A stretch of DNA of 64,000 nucleotides from Oxalobacteraceae bacterium (GTDB taxonomy: Bacteria; Pseudomonadota; Gammaproteobacteria; Burkholderiales; Burkholderiaceae_D): assembly GCA_027490725.1 (NCBI GenBank), contig JAIXXN010000053.1, positions 186,001-250,000 on the forward strand, given 5' to 3'. Positions 17,003-28,013 of this stretch are shown in pieces (within the stretch, counting starts at the first letter, position 1; every line of letters starts with the position of its first letter). The notes beneath the pieces were generated by a model, which worked only from the letters and a program-made list of their open reading frames with translations, did not search any database and had not been told where the DNA came from. The translations under genes and the position numbers were made by a program.

Positions 17003-17961
17003 CCATCATCTCCGACTTCAAGCGCAACGAAGCGGTCCCCCTCGACCTGGGCTGGATCAACCATATCCATATCAACAAGAGTGCGGCTGACCGTCGCGCC
17101 GCCAGTCTGGCGAATCGCCGCACGGTGAAGAAGGAATATCAGGCGGCATGGCTGATCAAAGCCATCGGTCTGATCGACCTGACCACGCTGTCCGGCGACG
17201 ATACGCCGGGCCGCGTCGAGCGCCTGTGTATGAAAGCCATGCGTCCACTGCGCAGCGATCTGGTGGCCGCACTGGGCCTGCAGGATTACCAGCTCAGCAC
17301 CGGTGCAGTATGCGTGTACCACGAGATGATCAAGCCGGCCGTGCAGGTACTGCAAGGCCGTCTGCCGATTGCCGCCGTATCGACCGGTTTCCCGGCTGGC
17401 CTGACCAGCATGGAAACCAAGGTCCGCGAGATCGAACTGTCGGTCGCTGCCGGTGCCACCGAGATCGATATCGTGATTACCCGTCAGCACGTGCTGACCG
17501 GTAACTGGCAAGCGCTGTACGACGAGATGCTGGCTTACCGCAAAGCCTGCGGCGAAGCACACGTGAAAGCGATTCTGGCGACCGGTGAACTGGTCACGCT
17601 GGAAAACGTGGCGAAAGCTTCGTGGGTCTGCATGATGGCCGGCGCTGACTTCATTAAAACCTCGACCGGTAAAGAGCCGGTCAACGCCACCATTCCGGTG
17701 TCGCTGACCATGGTGCGCGCAATTCGCGATTACCATCAGCAGACCGGTTTCAAGATCGGCTACAAACCCGCCGGTGGCGTGGGCACGGCCAAGGCAGCGT
17801 TGCAGTACCTGACGCTGATGAAAGAAGAACTGGGCAATGAATGGCTGGAGCCACACCTGTTCCGGATTGGTGCTTCGAGTCTGCTGACCGACATCGAACG
17901 TCAGCTCGAACATTATGTGACGGGCAATTACTCGGCCGCCCATCGCCACGCGCAGCCTTAA
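16999..17961 (+). CDS. deoC: Deoxyribose-phosphate aldolase
   Basis: A 320-residue class I aldolase splitting 2-deoxyribose 5-phosphate into glyceraldehyde 3-phosphate and acetaldehyde. The Schiff-base lysine is Lys220 in DFIKTSTGKEPVNAT. Asp157 (EIDIVI) and Lys256 (GYKPAGGV) complete the catalytic set. It is longer than E. coli DeoC (about 259) through an N-terminal extension with WINHIHINKSAADRRA, common to the longer proteobacterial/animal-like subgroup. It overlaps deoB by four bases. The next gene can oxidise its acetaldehyde product. Confidence 0.96.
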   Translation: MTIISDFKRNEAVPLDLGWINHIHINKSAADRRAASLANRRTVKKEYQAAWLIKAIGLIDLTTLSGDDTPGRVERLCMKAMRPLRSDLVAALGLQDYQLSTGAVCVYHEMIKPAVQVLQGRLPIAAVSTGFPAGLTSMETKVREIELSVAAGATEIDIVITRQHVLTGNWQALYDEMLAYRKACGEAHVKAILATGELVTLENVAKASWVCMMAGADFIKTSTGKEPVNATIPVSLTMVRAIRDYHQQTGFKIGYKPAGGVGTAKAALQYLTLMKEELGNEWLEPHLFRIGASSLLTDIERQLEHYVTGNYSAAHRHAQP

Positions 17962-17996
17962 GCGCGCCTTCTAGCCTACAGAATATCGGACACGTC

Positions 17997-20384
17997 ATGC
18001 CATCAATTAAAGAGATCCTCAACACCATGGAATACGGCCCTGCACCCGAAAGCACGAAAGAAGCGCAAGCGTGGCTGGAACAGCACGGTCGTAGCTTCGG
18101 TCTGTTCATCGACAACCAGTGGAGCGAGCCGGGCGAGCTGTTCGCCTCGACCAATCCGGCCGATGCCAGCAAGCTGGCCGACCTGACGCAAGCGACTGCC
18201 GGCGATGTCGACCGCGCCGTCGCCGCCGCCCGCGCCGCACAGCCGGGCTGGCAGGCACTGGGCGGCCATGGCCGCGCCAAAGTCATGTATGCACTGGCAC
18301 GCCTGATGCAGAAGCATGCGCGCCTGTTCGCCGTGCTGGAAACGCTGGACAACGGCAAGACCATCCGCGAAACCCGCGACGTCGATCTGCCGCTGGTAGC
18401 CCGTCATTTCTACTACCACGCCGGCTGGGCGCAACTGCAGGCGGAAGAATTCGCCGACTACCGCGCGGTGGGTGTGGTAGGCCAGATCGTACCGTGGAAC
18501 TTCCCGCTGCTGATGCTGGCATGGAAAATCGCGCCTGCTATGGCAGCCGGTAATACCATCGTTTTCAAACCGGCGGAATTCACTTCGCTGAGCGCCATGC
18601 TGTTCGCCGAAATCTGCGTGCAGGCGGGTGTGCCGGCCGGTGTGGTCAACATCGTCACCGGTGACGGCCGTGTGGGCGAAGCCATCGTCAACCATGCCGG
18701 TATCGATAAACTGGCCTTCACCGGTTCCACCGAAGTCGGTCGTCTGATCCGCGAAGCGAGCGCCGGTAGCGGCAAGAAGCTGTCGCTGGAACTGGGTGGC
18801 AAGTCGCCGTTCATCGTGTTCGACGACGCCGATCTGGATGCCGCCGTGGAAGGTCTGGTCGACTCGATCTGGTTCAATCAGGGTCAGGTCTGCTGCGCCG
18901 GTTCGCGTCTGCTGGTGCAGGAATCGGTACAGGATAAATTCCTCGCCAAACTGCGTGCCCGCATGGACAAGCTGACCCTCGGTTCGCCGCTGGATAAATC
19001 GATGGACATCGGCGCACTAGTCGATCCGGTGCAGCAGCAGCGTATCGCCGGTCTGGTGGAATCGGCCCGTGCCGAAGGCTGCAGCGTGTATCAGCCAGCC
19101 TGCGAGATTCCGGCCAATGGCGCATGGTACCCACCAACCCTGATCACCGGCGCATCGACTTCCGCCGCCGTGGCACAGGCTGAAATCTTTGGCCCGGTAC
19201 TGGTCGCGATGAGTTTCCGTACACCGCCAGAAGCGGTACAACTGGCCAACAACACTGTGTACGGTCTGGCCGCCTGCGTGTGGACCGAAAACATCTCGCT
19301 GGCGCTGGACATGGCACCGCAGATCAAAGCCGGTGTGGTGTGGATTAACACTGCCAACCAGTTCGACGCAGCCTGCGGTTTCGGCGGCTACCGCGAATCC
19401 GGTTATGGTCGCGAAGGTGGCCGCGAAGGGATGTACGAGTATCTGACCGCGCTGTCGGAAGATGCCCGCCCGGCCGCACCGGTCGTGCCCGAGCAGGCGA
19501 AAACCAAAGCCAAAGCCACGCTGGCTGCTGGCGCTGGCTTCGCCATCGACCGTACCGCCAAGCTGTACATCGGCGGCAAACAGGCCCGTCCTGACGGCGC
19601 CTACAGCCGTGCGATCCACGGTGTCGACGGCGCCTTCATCGCCGAAGTGGGCGAGGGCAACCGCAAGGATATCCGTAACGCCGTGGAAGCTGCCCACAAG
19701 GCTGGCGGCTGGACCAAAGCGACTGCGCATAACCGCGCACAGGTGCTGTACTACATCGCTGAAAATCTGGCAGCGCGTGGCGAAGAATTCGCTGCCCGTA
19801 TCGCTGCCATGACGGGCGACCGCAATGCGGAAAAAGAAGTGCAGGCCTCCATCGAGCGGCTGTTCTACTACGCTGCCTGGGCCGACAAATACGACGGTCT
19901 GGCACACCAGCCACCAATGCACGGCATCACCGTGGCACTCAACGAACCGGTCGGCGTGATCGGTATCGTTTGCCCGAACGAGGCACCGCTGCTGGGCTTC
20001 ATCTCGCTGGTGGCACCGGCAATCGCGCTGGGTAACCGCGTGGTGGTGGTGCCATCGGAAGCACATCCGCTGTCGGCCACCGATCTGTATCAGGTGTTCG
20101 ATACCTCCGATCTGCCAGCCGGTGTGGTCAACATCATCACTGGTAGCGCGGACGAACTGGCGCGCACGCTGGCCACCCACGGCGAGATCGACGCGGTCTG
20201 GCGTCATGACGGTTCGGCCGCCGGTTGCGCCGAGGTGGAACGTCTGTCGGCATCGACCCTGAAACGTACCTGGGTTGGCGGTGGCAAAGGCCGTGACTGG
20301 TATAGCACCGCGCAAGCCGGTGGCCGCGCAGTGCTGGCGCACGCTTCGCAAGTGAAAAATATCTGGATTCCGTACGGCGTCTAA
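17997..20384 (+). CDS. Two-domain aldehyde dehydrogenase, ALDH16-like
   Basis: A 795-residue cytoplasmic protein. Residues 1 to about 490 are a complete aldehyde dehydrogenase: PWNFP with Asn169, Glu265 in LELGGKSP, and catalytic Cys299 in [10 protein letters not shown] linker rich in Ala and Lys follows. From about residue 515 a second, incomplete ALDH-like domain has only the coenzyme-binding half. PWNFP is replaced by CPNEAP and there is no catalytic Cys motif. This is the architecture of the ALDH16 family. Location 35 bases after deoC suggests oxidation of acetaldehyde to acetate. The start at 17997 is preferred over a longer open frame that runs back into deoC. Confidence 0.9.
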   Translation: MPSIKEILNTMEYGPAPESTKEAQAWLEQHGRSFGLFIDNQWSEPGELFASTNPADASKLADLTQATAGDVDRAVAAARAAQPGWQALGGHGRAKVMYALARLMQKHARLFAVLETLDNGKTIRETRDVDLPLVARHFYYHAGWAQLQAEEFADYRAVGVVGQIVPWNFPLLMLAWKIAPAMAAGNTIVFKPAEFTSLSAMLFAEICVQAGVPAGVVNIVTGDGRVGEAIVNHAGIDKLAFTGSTEVGRLIREASAGSGKKLSLELGGKSPFIVFDDADLDAAVEGLVDSIWFNQGQVCCAGSRLLVQESVQDKFLAKLRARMDKLTLGSPLDKSMDIGALVDPVQQQRIAGLVESARAEGCSVYQPACEIPANGAWYPPTLITGASTSAAVAQAEIFGPVLVAMSFRTPPEAVQLANNTVYGLAACVWTENISLALDMAPQIKAGVVWINTANQFDAACGFGGYRESGYGREGGREGMYEYLTALSEDARPAAPVVPEQAKTKAKATLAAGAGFAIDRTAKLYIGGKQARPDGAYSRAIHGVDGAFIAEVGEGNRKDIRNAVEAAHKAGGWTKATAHNRAQVLYYIAENLAARGEEFAARIAAMTGDRNAEKEVQASIERLFYYAAWADKYDGLAHQPPMHGITVALNEPVGVIGIVCPNEAPLLGFISLVAPAIALGNRVVVVPSEAHPLSATDLYQVFDTSDLPAGVVNIITGSADELARTLATHGEIDAVWRHDGSAAGCAEVERLSASTLKRTWVGGGKGRDWYSTAQAGGRAVLAHASQVKNIWIPYGV

Positions 20385-20404
20385 TCAATCTATCGGCATA
20401 GCAG

Positions 20405-20434
20405 GGCGGGTCCGCGGACCCGCCTTTGTGCTTT
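20405..20434 (+). terminator. Intra-operon hairpin before deoA
   Basis: GGCGGGTCCG/CGGACCCGCC (20405-20424) is a perfect 10+10 palindrome followed by TTTGTGCTTT. It lies 20 bases after the aldehyde dehydrogenase stop and about 40 before deoA. It is the second such hairpin in this operon. Confidence 0.6.
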
Positions 20435-20466
20435 CAATACCCATCAAAATTCAAGTGGAGCATTCC

Positions 20467-21789
20467 ATGTTTTTACCTCAAGAGATCATCCGCAAAAAAC
20501 GTGACGGCGGCGTACTGAGTGCCGCAGAGATCCAGTTCTTCGTGGGCGGGATTACTTCAAACCGTGTGACGGAAAGCCAGATCGCCGCGCTGGCGATGGC
20601 GGTCTACTTCAATGATATGACCATGGACGAACGCGTGGCCTTCACGCTGGCGATGCGCGATTCCGGCGAAGTGCTGGACTGGCGTTCGCTGAATCTGAAC
20701 GGTCCAGTGGTCGACAAGCACTCGACCGGCGGGGTGGGCGATGTGGTGTCGCTGTTGCTGGGACCCATGGTAGCTGCCTGTGGTGGCTATGTACCGATGA
20801 TTTCCGGCCGTGGTCTGGGCCACACCGGCGGCACGCTGGATAAATTCGATTCGATTCCCGGCTACACCACGGTGCCCGACAACGCGCTGTTCCGCAAAGT
20901 GGTGAAAGAAGTCGGCGTGGCCATCATCGGCCAGACCTCCTCGCTGGCACCATCGGACAAGATCTTCTACGGCGTACGTGACGTCACCGCAACGGTGGAA
21001 TCGGTGGCCATGATCACCGGTTCGATCCTGTCGAAAAAACTCTCTGCCGGTCTTGATGCGCTGGCGATGGACGTGAAAGTCGGCAGCGGCGCCTTCATGC
21101 CGACCTATGATAAATCCGTGGAACTGGCTGACAGCATCGTCAAGGTGGGCAATGGCGCCGGCATGATGACCTCGGCCATCCTGACCGATATGAACGAATC
21201 GCTGGCGCCGTATGCCGGTAACGCCATCGAAGTGCGCGGTGCGCTCGATTACCTGAGTGGCCGTTCGCGTCCGACGCGTCTGCACGAAGTCACCATGGCG
21301 CTGTGCGCCGAGATGCTGGTGCTGGGCAAACTGGCCGCCAATGAAACGGAAGCGCGCGCCAAGCTGCAGGCCTGCCTCGATGATGGTTCGGCTGCCGAAC
21401 GCTTCGCGCGCATGGTGGTGGCGCTGGGTGGTCCGGCCGATCTGATGGAAAACCCGGACCGTCATCTGGAACGCGCACCGATCGTGCTGCCGGTACCGGC
21501 GCTGTCGTCCGGTTACGCGGCCAGCACCGACTGCCGTGGTCTGGGTCTGGCCGTGGTCAGCCTCGGTGGTGGCCGTCGTCGCGCTGCCGATCCGATCGAC
21601 TTCGCCGTCGGTCTGACCGAGCTGGCAGGTCTGGGTGACAAGATCGAAGTCGGCCAGCCGCTGGCCATGGTGCATGCCCGCACGCAGGAAGCGGCCGAGC
21701 AGGCCGTGCGCGAAGTGCAGGCGGCGTATCAGATCAGTGCCGTAGCGCCCGCCGCCAATCCGGTGATCTATCGTACCATTCGTCCTTAA
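20467..21789 (+). CDS. deoA: Thymidine phosphorylase
   Basis: A 440-residue class II pyrimidine nucleoside phosphorylase (thymidine/deoxyuridine plus phosphate to base and deoxyribose 1-phosphate). Visible hallmarks are the N-terminal alpha domain [15 protein letters not shown], phosphate-binding KHSTGGVGD, the signature [14 protein letters not shown] and a C-terminal all-beta domain. Length equals that of E. coli DeoA. The ATG at 20467 follows a TGGAG site. It is co-directional with cdd, 12 bases downstream. Confidence 0.97.
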   Translation: MFLPQEIIRKKRDGGVLSAAEIQFFVGGITSNRVTESQIAALAMAVYFNDMTMDERVAFTLAMRDSGEVLDWRSLNLNGPVVDKHSTGGVGDVVSLLLGPMVAACGGYVPMISGRGLGHTGGTLDKFDSIPGYTTVPDNALFRKVVKEVGVAIIGQTSSLAPSDKIFYGVRDVTATVESVAMITGSILSKKLSAGLDALAMDVKVGSGAFMPTYDKSVELADSIVKVGNGAGMMTSAILTDMNESLAPYAGNAIEVRGALDYLSGRSRPTRLHEVTMALCAEMLVLGKLAANETEARAKLQACLDDGSAAERFARMVVALGGPADLMENPDRHLERAPIVLPVPALSSGYAASTDCRGLGLAVVSLGGGRRRAADPIDFAVGLTELAGLGDKIEVGQPLAMVHARTQEAAEQAVREVQAAYQISAVAPAANPVIYRTIRP

Positions 21790-21801
21790 GTGGGAAGGGA
21801 C

Positions 21802-22209
21802 ATGATGAACCAACAGCAACTGATCGCCGAAGCCGCCGCCGCGCGGCTGAAGGCCTACACGCCTTACTCCAACTTCAAGGTCGGTGCGGCCCTGCTGACC
21901 AACGACGGTAAGGTGTTCCATGGTTGTAATGTGGAAAACGCTTCCTACGGTCTGTGCAACTGCGCCGAGCGCACCGCGTTTTTCAGCGCCATCGCGCAGG
22001 GCTACCAGCCCGGCGATTTCGCCCAGCTGGTGGTGATCGGCGAGACCGATGGCCCGATTGCACCGTGCGGCGCCTGCCGTCAGGTGACGCTGGAACTCGG
22101 TGGTAATGAACTGCCGGTGTTGCTGACCAATCTGAAAGGCGATATTTTCGAAACTACCGCTGCGGCCCAATTGCCGAACGCTTTTGGTGGCGCGGATTTG
22201 AAAAAATAA
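21802..22209 (+). CDS. cdd: Cytidine deaminase
   Basis: A 135-residue tetrameric-type cytidine/deoxycytidine deaminase. The zinc site is complete: Cys54-Ala-Glu56 (NCAERTAF) and Pro-Cys89-Gly-Ala-Cys92 (APCGACRQ). The NVENASYG substrate motif is present. The start is the ATG at 21802 (or the adjacent ATG at 21805) after GGGAAGGG rather than an upstream GTG. It supplies uridine/deoxyuridine to DeoA and to other phosphorylases. Confidence 0.96.
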   Translation: MMNQQQLIAEAAAARLKAYTPYSNFKVGAALLTNDGKVFHGCNVENASYGLCNCAERTAFFSAIAQGYQPGDFAQLVVIGETDGPIAPCGACRQVTLELGGNELPVLLTNLKGDIFETTAAAQLPNAFGGADLKK

Positions 22210-22222
22210 GTTGACGAACTAA

Positions 22223-23865
<1,643 letters not shown>

Positions 23866-23944
23866 AATTCTCTCCCGTAGGTGACTGGAATGGTTTTGTT
23901 CAGCGTAGCGCAGGCAGTATACCGTGATGCTGCGGGGGACCCGC

Positions 23945-24727
23945 TTACATTTGCTGGAACAAATGAGTGTTGCCGCGGCTTACTTCCAGTGCCTCGTTGC
24001 TGCCGTGTACTTTCACCATCTGGCGGCCACGCAGGTCGCGCGTCACCGCATCAATCGCGTCCACCCGTACCAGTGTGGAACGGTGGATGCGCCAGAATTC
24101 ATCGGGGTCGAGTTCATCCGCGAGTTCCTTCAGCGTCTTGCGGATCAGTACTTCACCTTGTGCGGTGCGCACCCGGGTGTATTTTTCATCGGCCTGAAAA
24201 TACAGCACTTCGCGGGTGCTGATCATGCGCAGATTCTGTCCCACCACCGCCTGTATCCAGCGCAGATATTCACGTTTGGGTGCACTGCTATGCTGCGCCA
24301 GTAGCGCGCCGAGTTGCACGGTGAGGTCACTCGGTTGCTGTTCGACGCGCTGCTGCAGGCGCGCGCAAGTGGTCTTCAGGCGCTCGCCGCCCACCGGTTT
24401 CAGCAGATAGTCCAGTGCACCCTGTTCGAATGCTTCAATCGCATACTGGTCGTAGGCCGTCACGAACACCAGATGGCAGCGCTGGAACAGCAGGCGGGCT
24501 GCTTCGATGCCGGACATGCCGGGCATGCGGATGTCGAGGAAGACGATGTGCGGCTGGTGCAGATTGGCCAGCTCGACTGCTTCCACCCCGTTGGCCGCTT
24601 CGGCAACGATCTCCAGTGCCGGCCAGGCTTCCTGCAGACGGCTGCGCAATTGCTGGCGCATGGCGGGCTCGTCGTCGGCGATCAGCGCAGTGATGGCCGG
24701 CGAATGACGCGGGTTCCAGTTGCTCAT
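23945..24727 (-). CDS. LytTR-type response regulator
   Basis: A 260-residue two-component response regulator. The receiver domain (residues 13-125) has acidic pair Asp18-Asp19, phospho-acceptor Asp65 (VFLDIRMPG) and Lys110 (YLLKP). A LytTR DNA-binding domain (about 150-255; YFQADEKYTRVRT, FWRIHRSTLVRVDAI) follows. It resembles AlgR/YehT-like regulators. Its start overlaps the histidine kinase stop by four bases, so the two form a coupled pair. Target genes are unknown. Confidence 0.93.
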   Translation of the reverse strand: MSNWNPRHSPAITALIADDEPAMRQQLRSRLQEAWPALEIVAEAANGVEAVELANLHQPHIVFLDIRMPGMSGIEAARLLFQRCHLVFVTAYDQYAIEAFEQGALDYLLKPVGGERLKTTCARLQQRVEQQPSDLTVQLGALLAQHSSAPKREYLRWIQAVVGQNLRMISTREVLYFQADEKYTRVRTAQGEVLIRKTLKELADELDPDEFWRIHRSTLVRVDAIDAVTRDLRGRQMVKVHGSNEALEVSRGNTHLFQQM

Positions 24728-25653
24728 GAGGTGGCTCCGGCAAAAATATCGGGGGCGTAGGGCAGCCGCACGCTGGCGCGGGTGCCGCCGCTCAGTGGCG
24801 CTTCCAGTACCAGCTGGGCGCGCTTGCCGTAGAGGATGTGCAAACGTTCGCGCACATTGGCCAGCCCGATGCCATCGGCGGCGTGCAGGCTGAAGCCGAC
24901 CCCGTCATCGAGCACATCAACCTGCAACATGCCTTGTTCTACGCTGGCACGGATATCGATGCGACCGCCGGCGATCTTCGGCTCGAGTCCGTGCTTGATG
25001 GCGTTTTCGATCAGGATCTGCAAGGCCATCACGGGGAAGCTGGCGCTCAGCATTTCCTGTGGCACGTCGATCGACACGGCCAGCCGTGCCCCCATGCGGG
25101 CCTGCATGATGGACAGATAGGCACGCGACATGTCGAGCTGCCGGCCCAGCGTACCGGCACCCCGGGCACGCATTTGCGGCAGGGTAGCGCGCAGGTAGTC
25201 GATCAGATTCTGGTGAATGCGGGCCGCTTGCTGCGGATCGGTTTCGATCAGTTGGCCGATCAGGGCCAGTGTATTGAACAGGAAGTGCGGTTCCACCTGC
25301 GCCTGCAGGGCTGCCATGCGCGCTTCGACGACGCGCCTTTCCATGCTCTCTTCATCGGCCTGCGTGTGGGCATGCAGTGCGTCCAGTTCGGCTTTGCGTT
25401 TGCCGCCGGCCAGCACCTTCAGTCCCAGCGACAGCATGATGAAGGCGACGCCCTGTTTGGATAGACCGAACGGCGTCAGACCCACCAGCAGTACCAGTAC
25501 CCAGACGATGATCAGCTTGCGCCATTCGACCTGTGCCAGCCAGTCGAAAAAGCGCCACCAGATGGAAACGGCGGTCTCGCCGATTTCACGGATCAGGCTG
25601 AGCAGCCCCTGGGCGTTGGCATAGCTGCTCTGGGCCAGACGCGACTTGTTCAT
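24724..25653 (-). CDS. Sensor histidine kinase, LytS/YehU-like
   Basis: A 309-residue membrane histidine kinase. Two hydrophobic helices (about 45-85) are followed by a coiled-coil and the His_kinase dimerisation segment LQAQVEPHFLFNTLALIGQL, with phospho-acceptor His123. The ATP-binding domain has an N-box (LIENAIKHGLEP) and a G-box (DDGVGF, GIGLANVRERL). It has no large periplasmic domain, so it probably senses within the membrane or through a partner such as the small membrane protein encoded just upstream. Confidence 0.92.
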   Translation of the reverse strand: MNKSRLAQSSYANAQGLLSLIREIGETAVSIWWRFFDWLAQVEWRKLIIVWVLVLLVGLTPFGLSKQGVAFIMLSLGLKVLAGGKRKAELDALHAHTQADEESMERRVVEARMAALQAQVEPHFLFNTLALIGQLIETDPQQAARIHQNLIDYLRATLPQMRARGAGTLGRQLDMSRAYLSIMQARMGARLAVSIDVPQEMLSASFPVMALQILIENAIKHGLEPKIAGGRIDIRASVEQGMLQVDVLDDGVGFSLHAADGIGLANVRERLHILYGKRAQLVLEAPLSGGTRASVRLPYAPDIFAGATS

Positions 25654-25916
25654 CAGTTGATGTCCCGTGGCGTGCTGTCACGACGGCCGTGAATGAAGCT
25701 GGCGCCGACCATCAGCTTGAGTACCATGAACACCACGAACAGCACCAGTGCCAGCGGCAGGATGGCGGCGACCAGTGCCAGAATCAGGGCGGAGGCCAGC
25801 AGTGCCTGCGGCGACATGCGGCGCAACAGGCGGCCACCGCAGCGGGCCACGCGCAGCATGGCTTGCAGGACTTCTTCGACAAAGGTGTAGATGGTTTGCA
25901 GGTTGATGTTTTTCAT
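25653..25916 (-). CDS. Small membrane protein upstream of histidine kinase
   Basis: An 87-residue protein with one long hydrophobic region (about residues 37-70, enough for one or two helices) between basic ends. No family was recognised. Its stop overlaps the histidine kinase start (ATGA), so it is translated as part of the same three-gene operon and may be an accessory sensor or stability partner of the kinase. Confidence 0.7.
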   Translation of the reverse strand: MKNINLQTIYTFVEEVLQAMLRVARCGGRLLRRMSPQALLASALILALVAAILPLALVLFVVFMVLKLMVGASFIHGRRDSTPRDIN

Positions 25917-26057
25917 GATGTTTCTCCCGTTGATGTTGGCGATGGAGTGACTTTAACAAAGCGTTTTCGTGCTGTGGAGCGCGATACGATCAACGGTAGT
26001 TTCTGCAGGATAAGCGTGGGAAAACGGCCGACGAATGGTAAGCAGAGCGTGCTTTGC

Positions 26058-26690
26058 TCAGGATAGCGCGGCGGGTGATGGGATGGCGGACGCTGCGGCC
26101 TGCCAGTCGCGGGCCAGCAGACCGTAGATCAGGCTGTCCGAAATTTCGCCATTCACGAACCAGCGCTCGCGCAGCTGGCCTTCGAGGCGGAACTGCAAGC
26201 CTTGCAACAGGCGTACCGACGCGCTGTTGTCGGGATGGATATCGGCTTCGATGCGATGCAGGCCGAGGCTGCCGAATCCATAGTCCAGCACGGCGCGCAG
26301 GGCTTCCTGCATATAGCGCTGGCCCCAGTAGGGCCGCGCCAGCATGTAACCGATATCGCAGCGGTAATTGCGCCGGTCGAAGTGGTAGAGCGTGACCACC
26401 CCCACCAGTTCGCCATCGGCCGTGAGCATGGCCCAGCGCAGGGCGCTGCCCTCGGCATAACTTTGCAGCGTCTGTTCGACGTAGCTGCTGGCCTCGGCCA
26501 TGTCCTGCCAGGCTGCGCAACTCCAGTAGCGTACGGCGTCAGGGTCCGAAAACAGCTGGAACATCGCCGCTACATCGGCAGACGTCAGGAAACGCAAGTT
26601 CAGACGTGGCGTGTGGAGCTCGACAGGTAGAAAGGCTGGCATGGCATACACCGGTAGGGGCAGAACTGCCAGCTTAGCCGAGTTTGCCAT
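26058..26690 (-). CDS. GNAT-family N-acetyltransferase, RimJ/RimL-like
   Basis: A 210-residue acetyltransferase with the RimJ/RimL pattern: ELHTPRLNLRFLTSADVAAMF at the start, acetyl-CoA loop region ARPYWGQRYMQEALRAVLDYGF, and LHRIEADIHPDNSASVRLLQ. The ATG at 26690 is used; an alternative ATG at 26642 would give 194 residues, closer to the family norm, and neither has a strong ribosome site. The substrate could be a ribosomal protein, amino acid or small amine. It is divergent from the first PEP-CTERM gene. Confidence 0.85.
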   Translation of the reverse strand: MANSAKLAVLPLPVYAMPAFLPVELHTPRLNLRFLTSADVAAMFQLFSDPDAVRYWSCAAWQDMAEASSYVEQTLQSYAEGSALRWAMLTADGELVGVVTLYHFDRRNYRCDIGYMLARPYWGQRYMQEALRAVLDYGFGSLGLHRIEADIHPDNSASVRLLQGLQFRLEGQLRERWFVNGEISDSLIYGLLARDWQAAASAIPSPAALS

Positions 26691-26806
26691 GAAAACGCTA
26701 GTTGTTGTAATTATGTAAGTTATAGTATTCAAAAGATAATTAATGTTATAAAATGGAAACTTAATGCTGGCGCAAGGGCGTACAGCCACTTCATCGGAGG
26801 ATGTTC

Positions 26807-27889
26807 ATGTTTGTTCGTACTAGCCTGGCGCTCGCCATCTCGACCCTGATTTCCAGCAGCGCTCTGGCGGCACCGCTGAGCGCCACCCAGATGCTGCAGC
26901 AGTTCAATGTGGTGGTGAGCGGCAATCTCAATTCGAGCTCGCACGTGGATGGCCGCAGCTATGTGGGTGGCAATGTGGTGGGTGGTGATTATGTGCAGCA
27001 CATCAACGATACGCCGGCCTCGGCCTATGCGGGTCTGACCGTAGGCGGCAAGCTGAGCGGTAATGCGCATGTGAATGGGCTGGGCATGGTGGTGGGCGGT
27101 GACGTGCAGGGGATTACGGTGAACTCCGGCGAAAGCTATATCGGTGGCAATGCTAGCGCCTCTAGCCTGAGCGGCAATGCCTGGGTGGTGGGCGCTGCGG
27201 ACGGCATCAATTTCGGCAATCAGCTGCATGCCGCCAGCTATACCAATATCAACCTGAACGGCAAGGTGCTGAATGCACCCACCGCTAACATGACGAGTAC
27301 GCTGGCTGCGTCCACCTCGACCAATTTTGCCGCCGTGATGACGGGGCTGTCGAGCCAGTTGTCGGCGCTGCAGGGCACGGCTGGTAGCGCCGTTAGCTTC
27401 AGCAACAACGATCATAAAGTCACGTTTAGCGGCACCGCTGCGAATGGCGTGCTGGTGTTTGATCTGAGTAGCCTCGATAGCCGGGTGTTCTCATCCACGA
27501 CCGCCGAATTTGCGTTTGACCTGCATGGCGCGTCGACCGTGATCTTCAATACCAACGATAAGAACCTGAGTGTCTCGGCTAACTTCCTCGGGGGACAGGC
27601 ACAGGCGCTGGGCAGCAAGCTGATCTGGAACTTTGCCGGCGCCGAAAGTGTTACCGTGGGCGCCACCTTCGGCGGCCAGCTGCTGGTGGCGGACGGTACT
27701 TTTAGCAATATCAACGCTGCGAATGTGGAAGGCGGTGTGTACGCCAAAAACCTGAATCAGTTTGGCGAAATTCACCTGCAAAGCTTCTCGGGGAACATCC
27801 CGGCGGCACCCGTGCCGGAGCCGGAAACCTATGCCATGCTGCTGGCCGGGCTGGGCCTGCTGGGCGCTCTGGCACGGCGCCGCCAGTAA
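26807..27889 (+). CDS. Choice-of-anchor-A protein with PEP-CTERM sorting signal (1)
   Basis: A 360-residue exported protein. The ATG at 26807 lies six bases after a perfect GGAGG. Signal peptide is about residues 1-23 (cleavage after SSALA-A). The body is Gly/Asn/Ser-rich with repeated short beta motifs (SYVGGNVVGGDYV, SYIGGNASASSLSGNAWVVG), as in choice-of-anchor-A proteins. The C-terminus is a complete PEP-CTERM tail: PVPEPETYAML, a hydrophobic helix, then ARRRQ. It should be processed by an exosortase not encoded here and end up in the cell surface or biofilm matrix. Confidence 0.9.
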   Translation: MFVRTSLALAISTLISSSALAAPLSATQMLQQFNVVVSGNLNSSSHVDGRSYVGGNVVGGDYVQHINDTPASAYAGLTVGGKLSGNAHVNGLGMVVGGDVQGITVNSGESYIGGNASASSLSGNAWVVGAADGINFGNQLHAASYTNINLNGKVLNAPTANMTSTLAASTSTNFAAVMTGLSSQLSALQGTAGSAVSFSNNDHKVTFSGTAANGVLVFDLSSLDSRVFSSTTAEFAFDLHGASTVIFNTNDKNLSVSANFLGGQAQALGSKLIWNFAGAESVTVGATFGGQLLVADGTFSNINAANVEGGVYAKNLNQFGEIHLQSFSGNIPAAPVPEPETYAMLLAGLGLLGALARRRQ

Positions 27890-27930
27890 TCTTATGCGAA
27901 AAATAAAAATCTGAATCAAAGCGTATTTTT

Positions 27931-27964
27931 GTTTCCACCTGGAAAAATAGTTCCAAGTGGAAAC
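27931..27964. other. 14-bp inverted repeat between the two PEP-CTERM genes
   Basis: GTTTCCACCTGGAA (27931-27944) and TTCCAAGTGGAAAC (27951-27964) are complementary except for one position, with loop AAATAG. No T-run follows, so it may be a regulatory dyad rather than a terminator. The motif TGGAAAC also occurs upstream of the first PEP-CTERM gene (26754-26760). Confidence 0.5.
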
Positions 27965-27979
27965 GAAATATGCTACTCT

Positions 27980-28001
27980 TGAAGTAAGTTAAATTACTTC
28001 A
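27980..28001 (+). promoter_or_regulatory. Leader hairpin at the ribosome site of the second PEP-CTERM gene
   Basis: TGAAGTAA-GTTAAA-TTACTTCA is a perfect 8-bp stem with a six-base loop. Its 3' arm runs directly into the AGGGGAA ribosome site 13 bases before the ATG at 28014, so folding could limit translation initiation. Confidence 0.45.
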
Positions 28002-28013
28002 GGGGAAATTCAG

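Noticed and set aside
19017-20351. Minus-strand open frame opposite the ALDH16-like gene
   Set aside because: Shadow of a conserved enzyme gene; no ribosome site or domain.
20557-22170. Long minus-strand open frame (537 codons) opposite deoA-cdd
   Set aside because: Spans two well-supported genes, His/Gln/Arg-rich translation without motifs; an antisense shadow.
26754-26760. TGGAAAC upstream of the first PEP-CTERM gene as an independent promoter element
   Set aside because: A single 7-mer is too short to claim alone; mentioned only in connection with the downstream dyad.
27957-27976. Possible sigma-54 promoter (GG...GC) before the second PEP-CTERM gene, attractive because PEP-CTERM genes can be RpoN-regulated
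   Set aside because: Spacing between GG and GC is 11 bases instead of 10 and the flanking consensus is poor; the bases are better explained by the inverted repeat.
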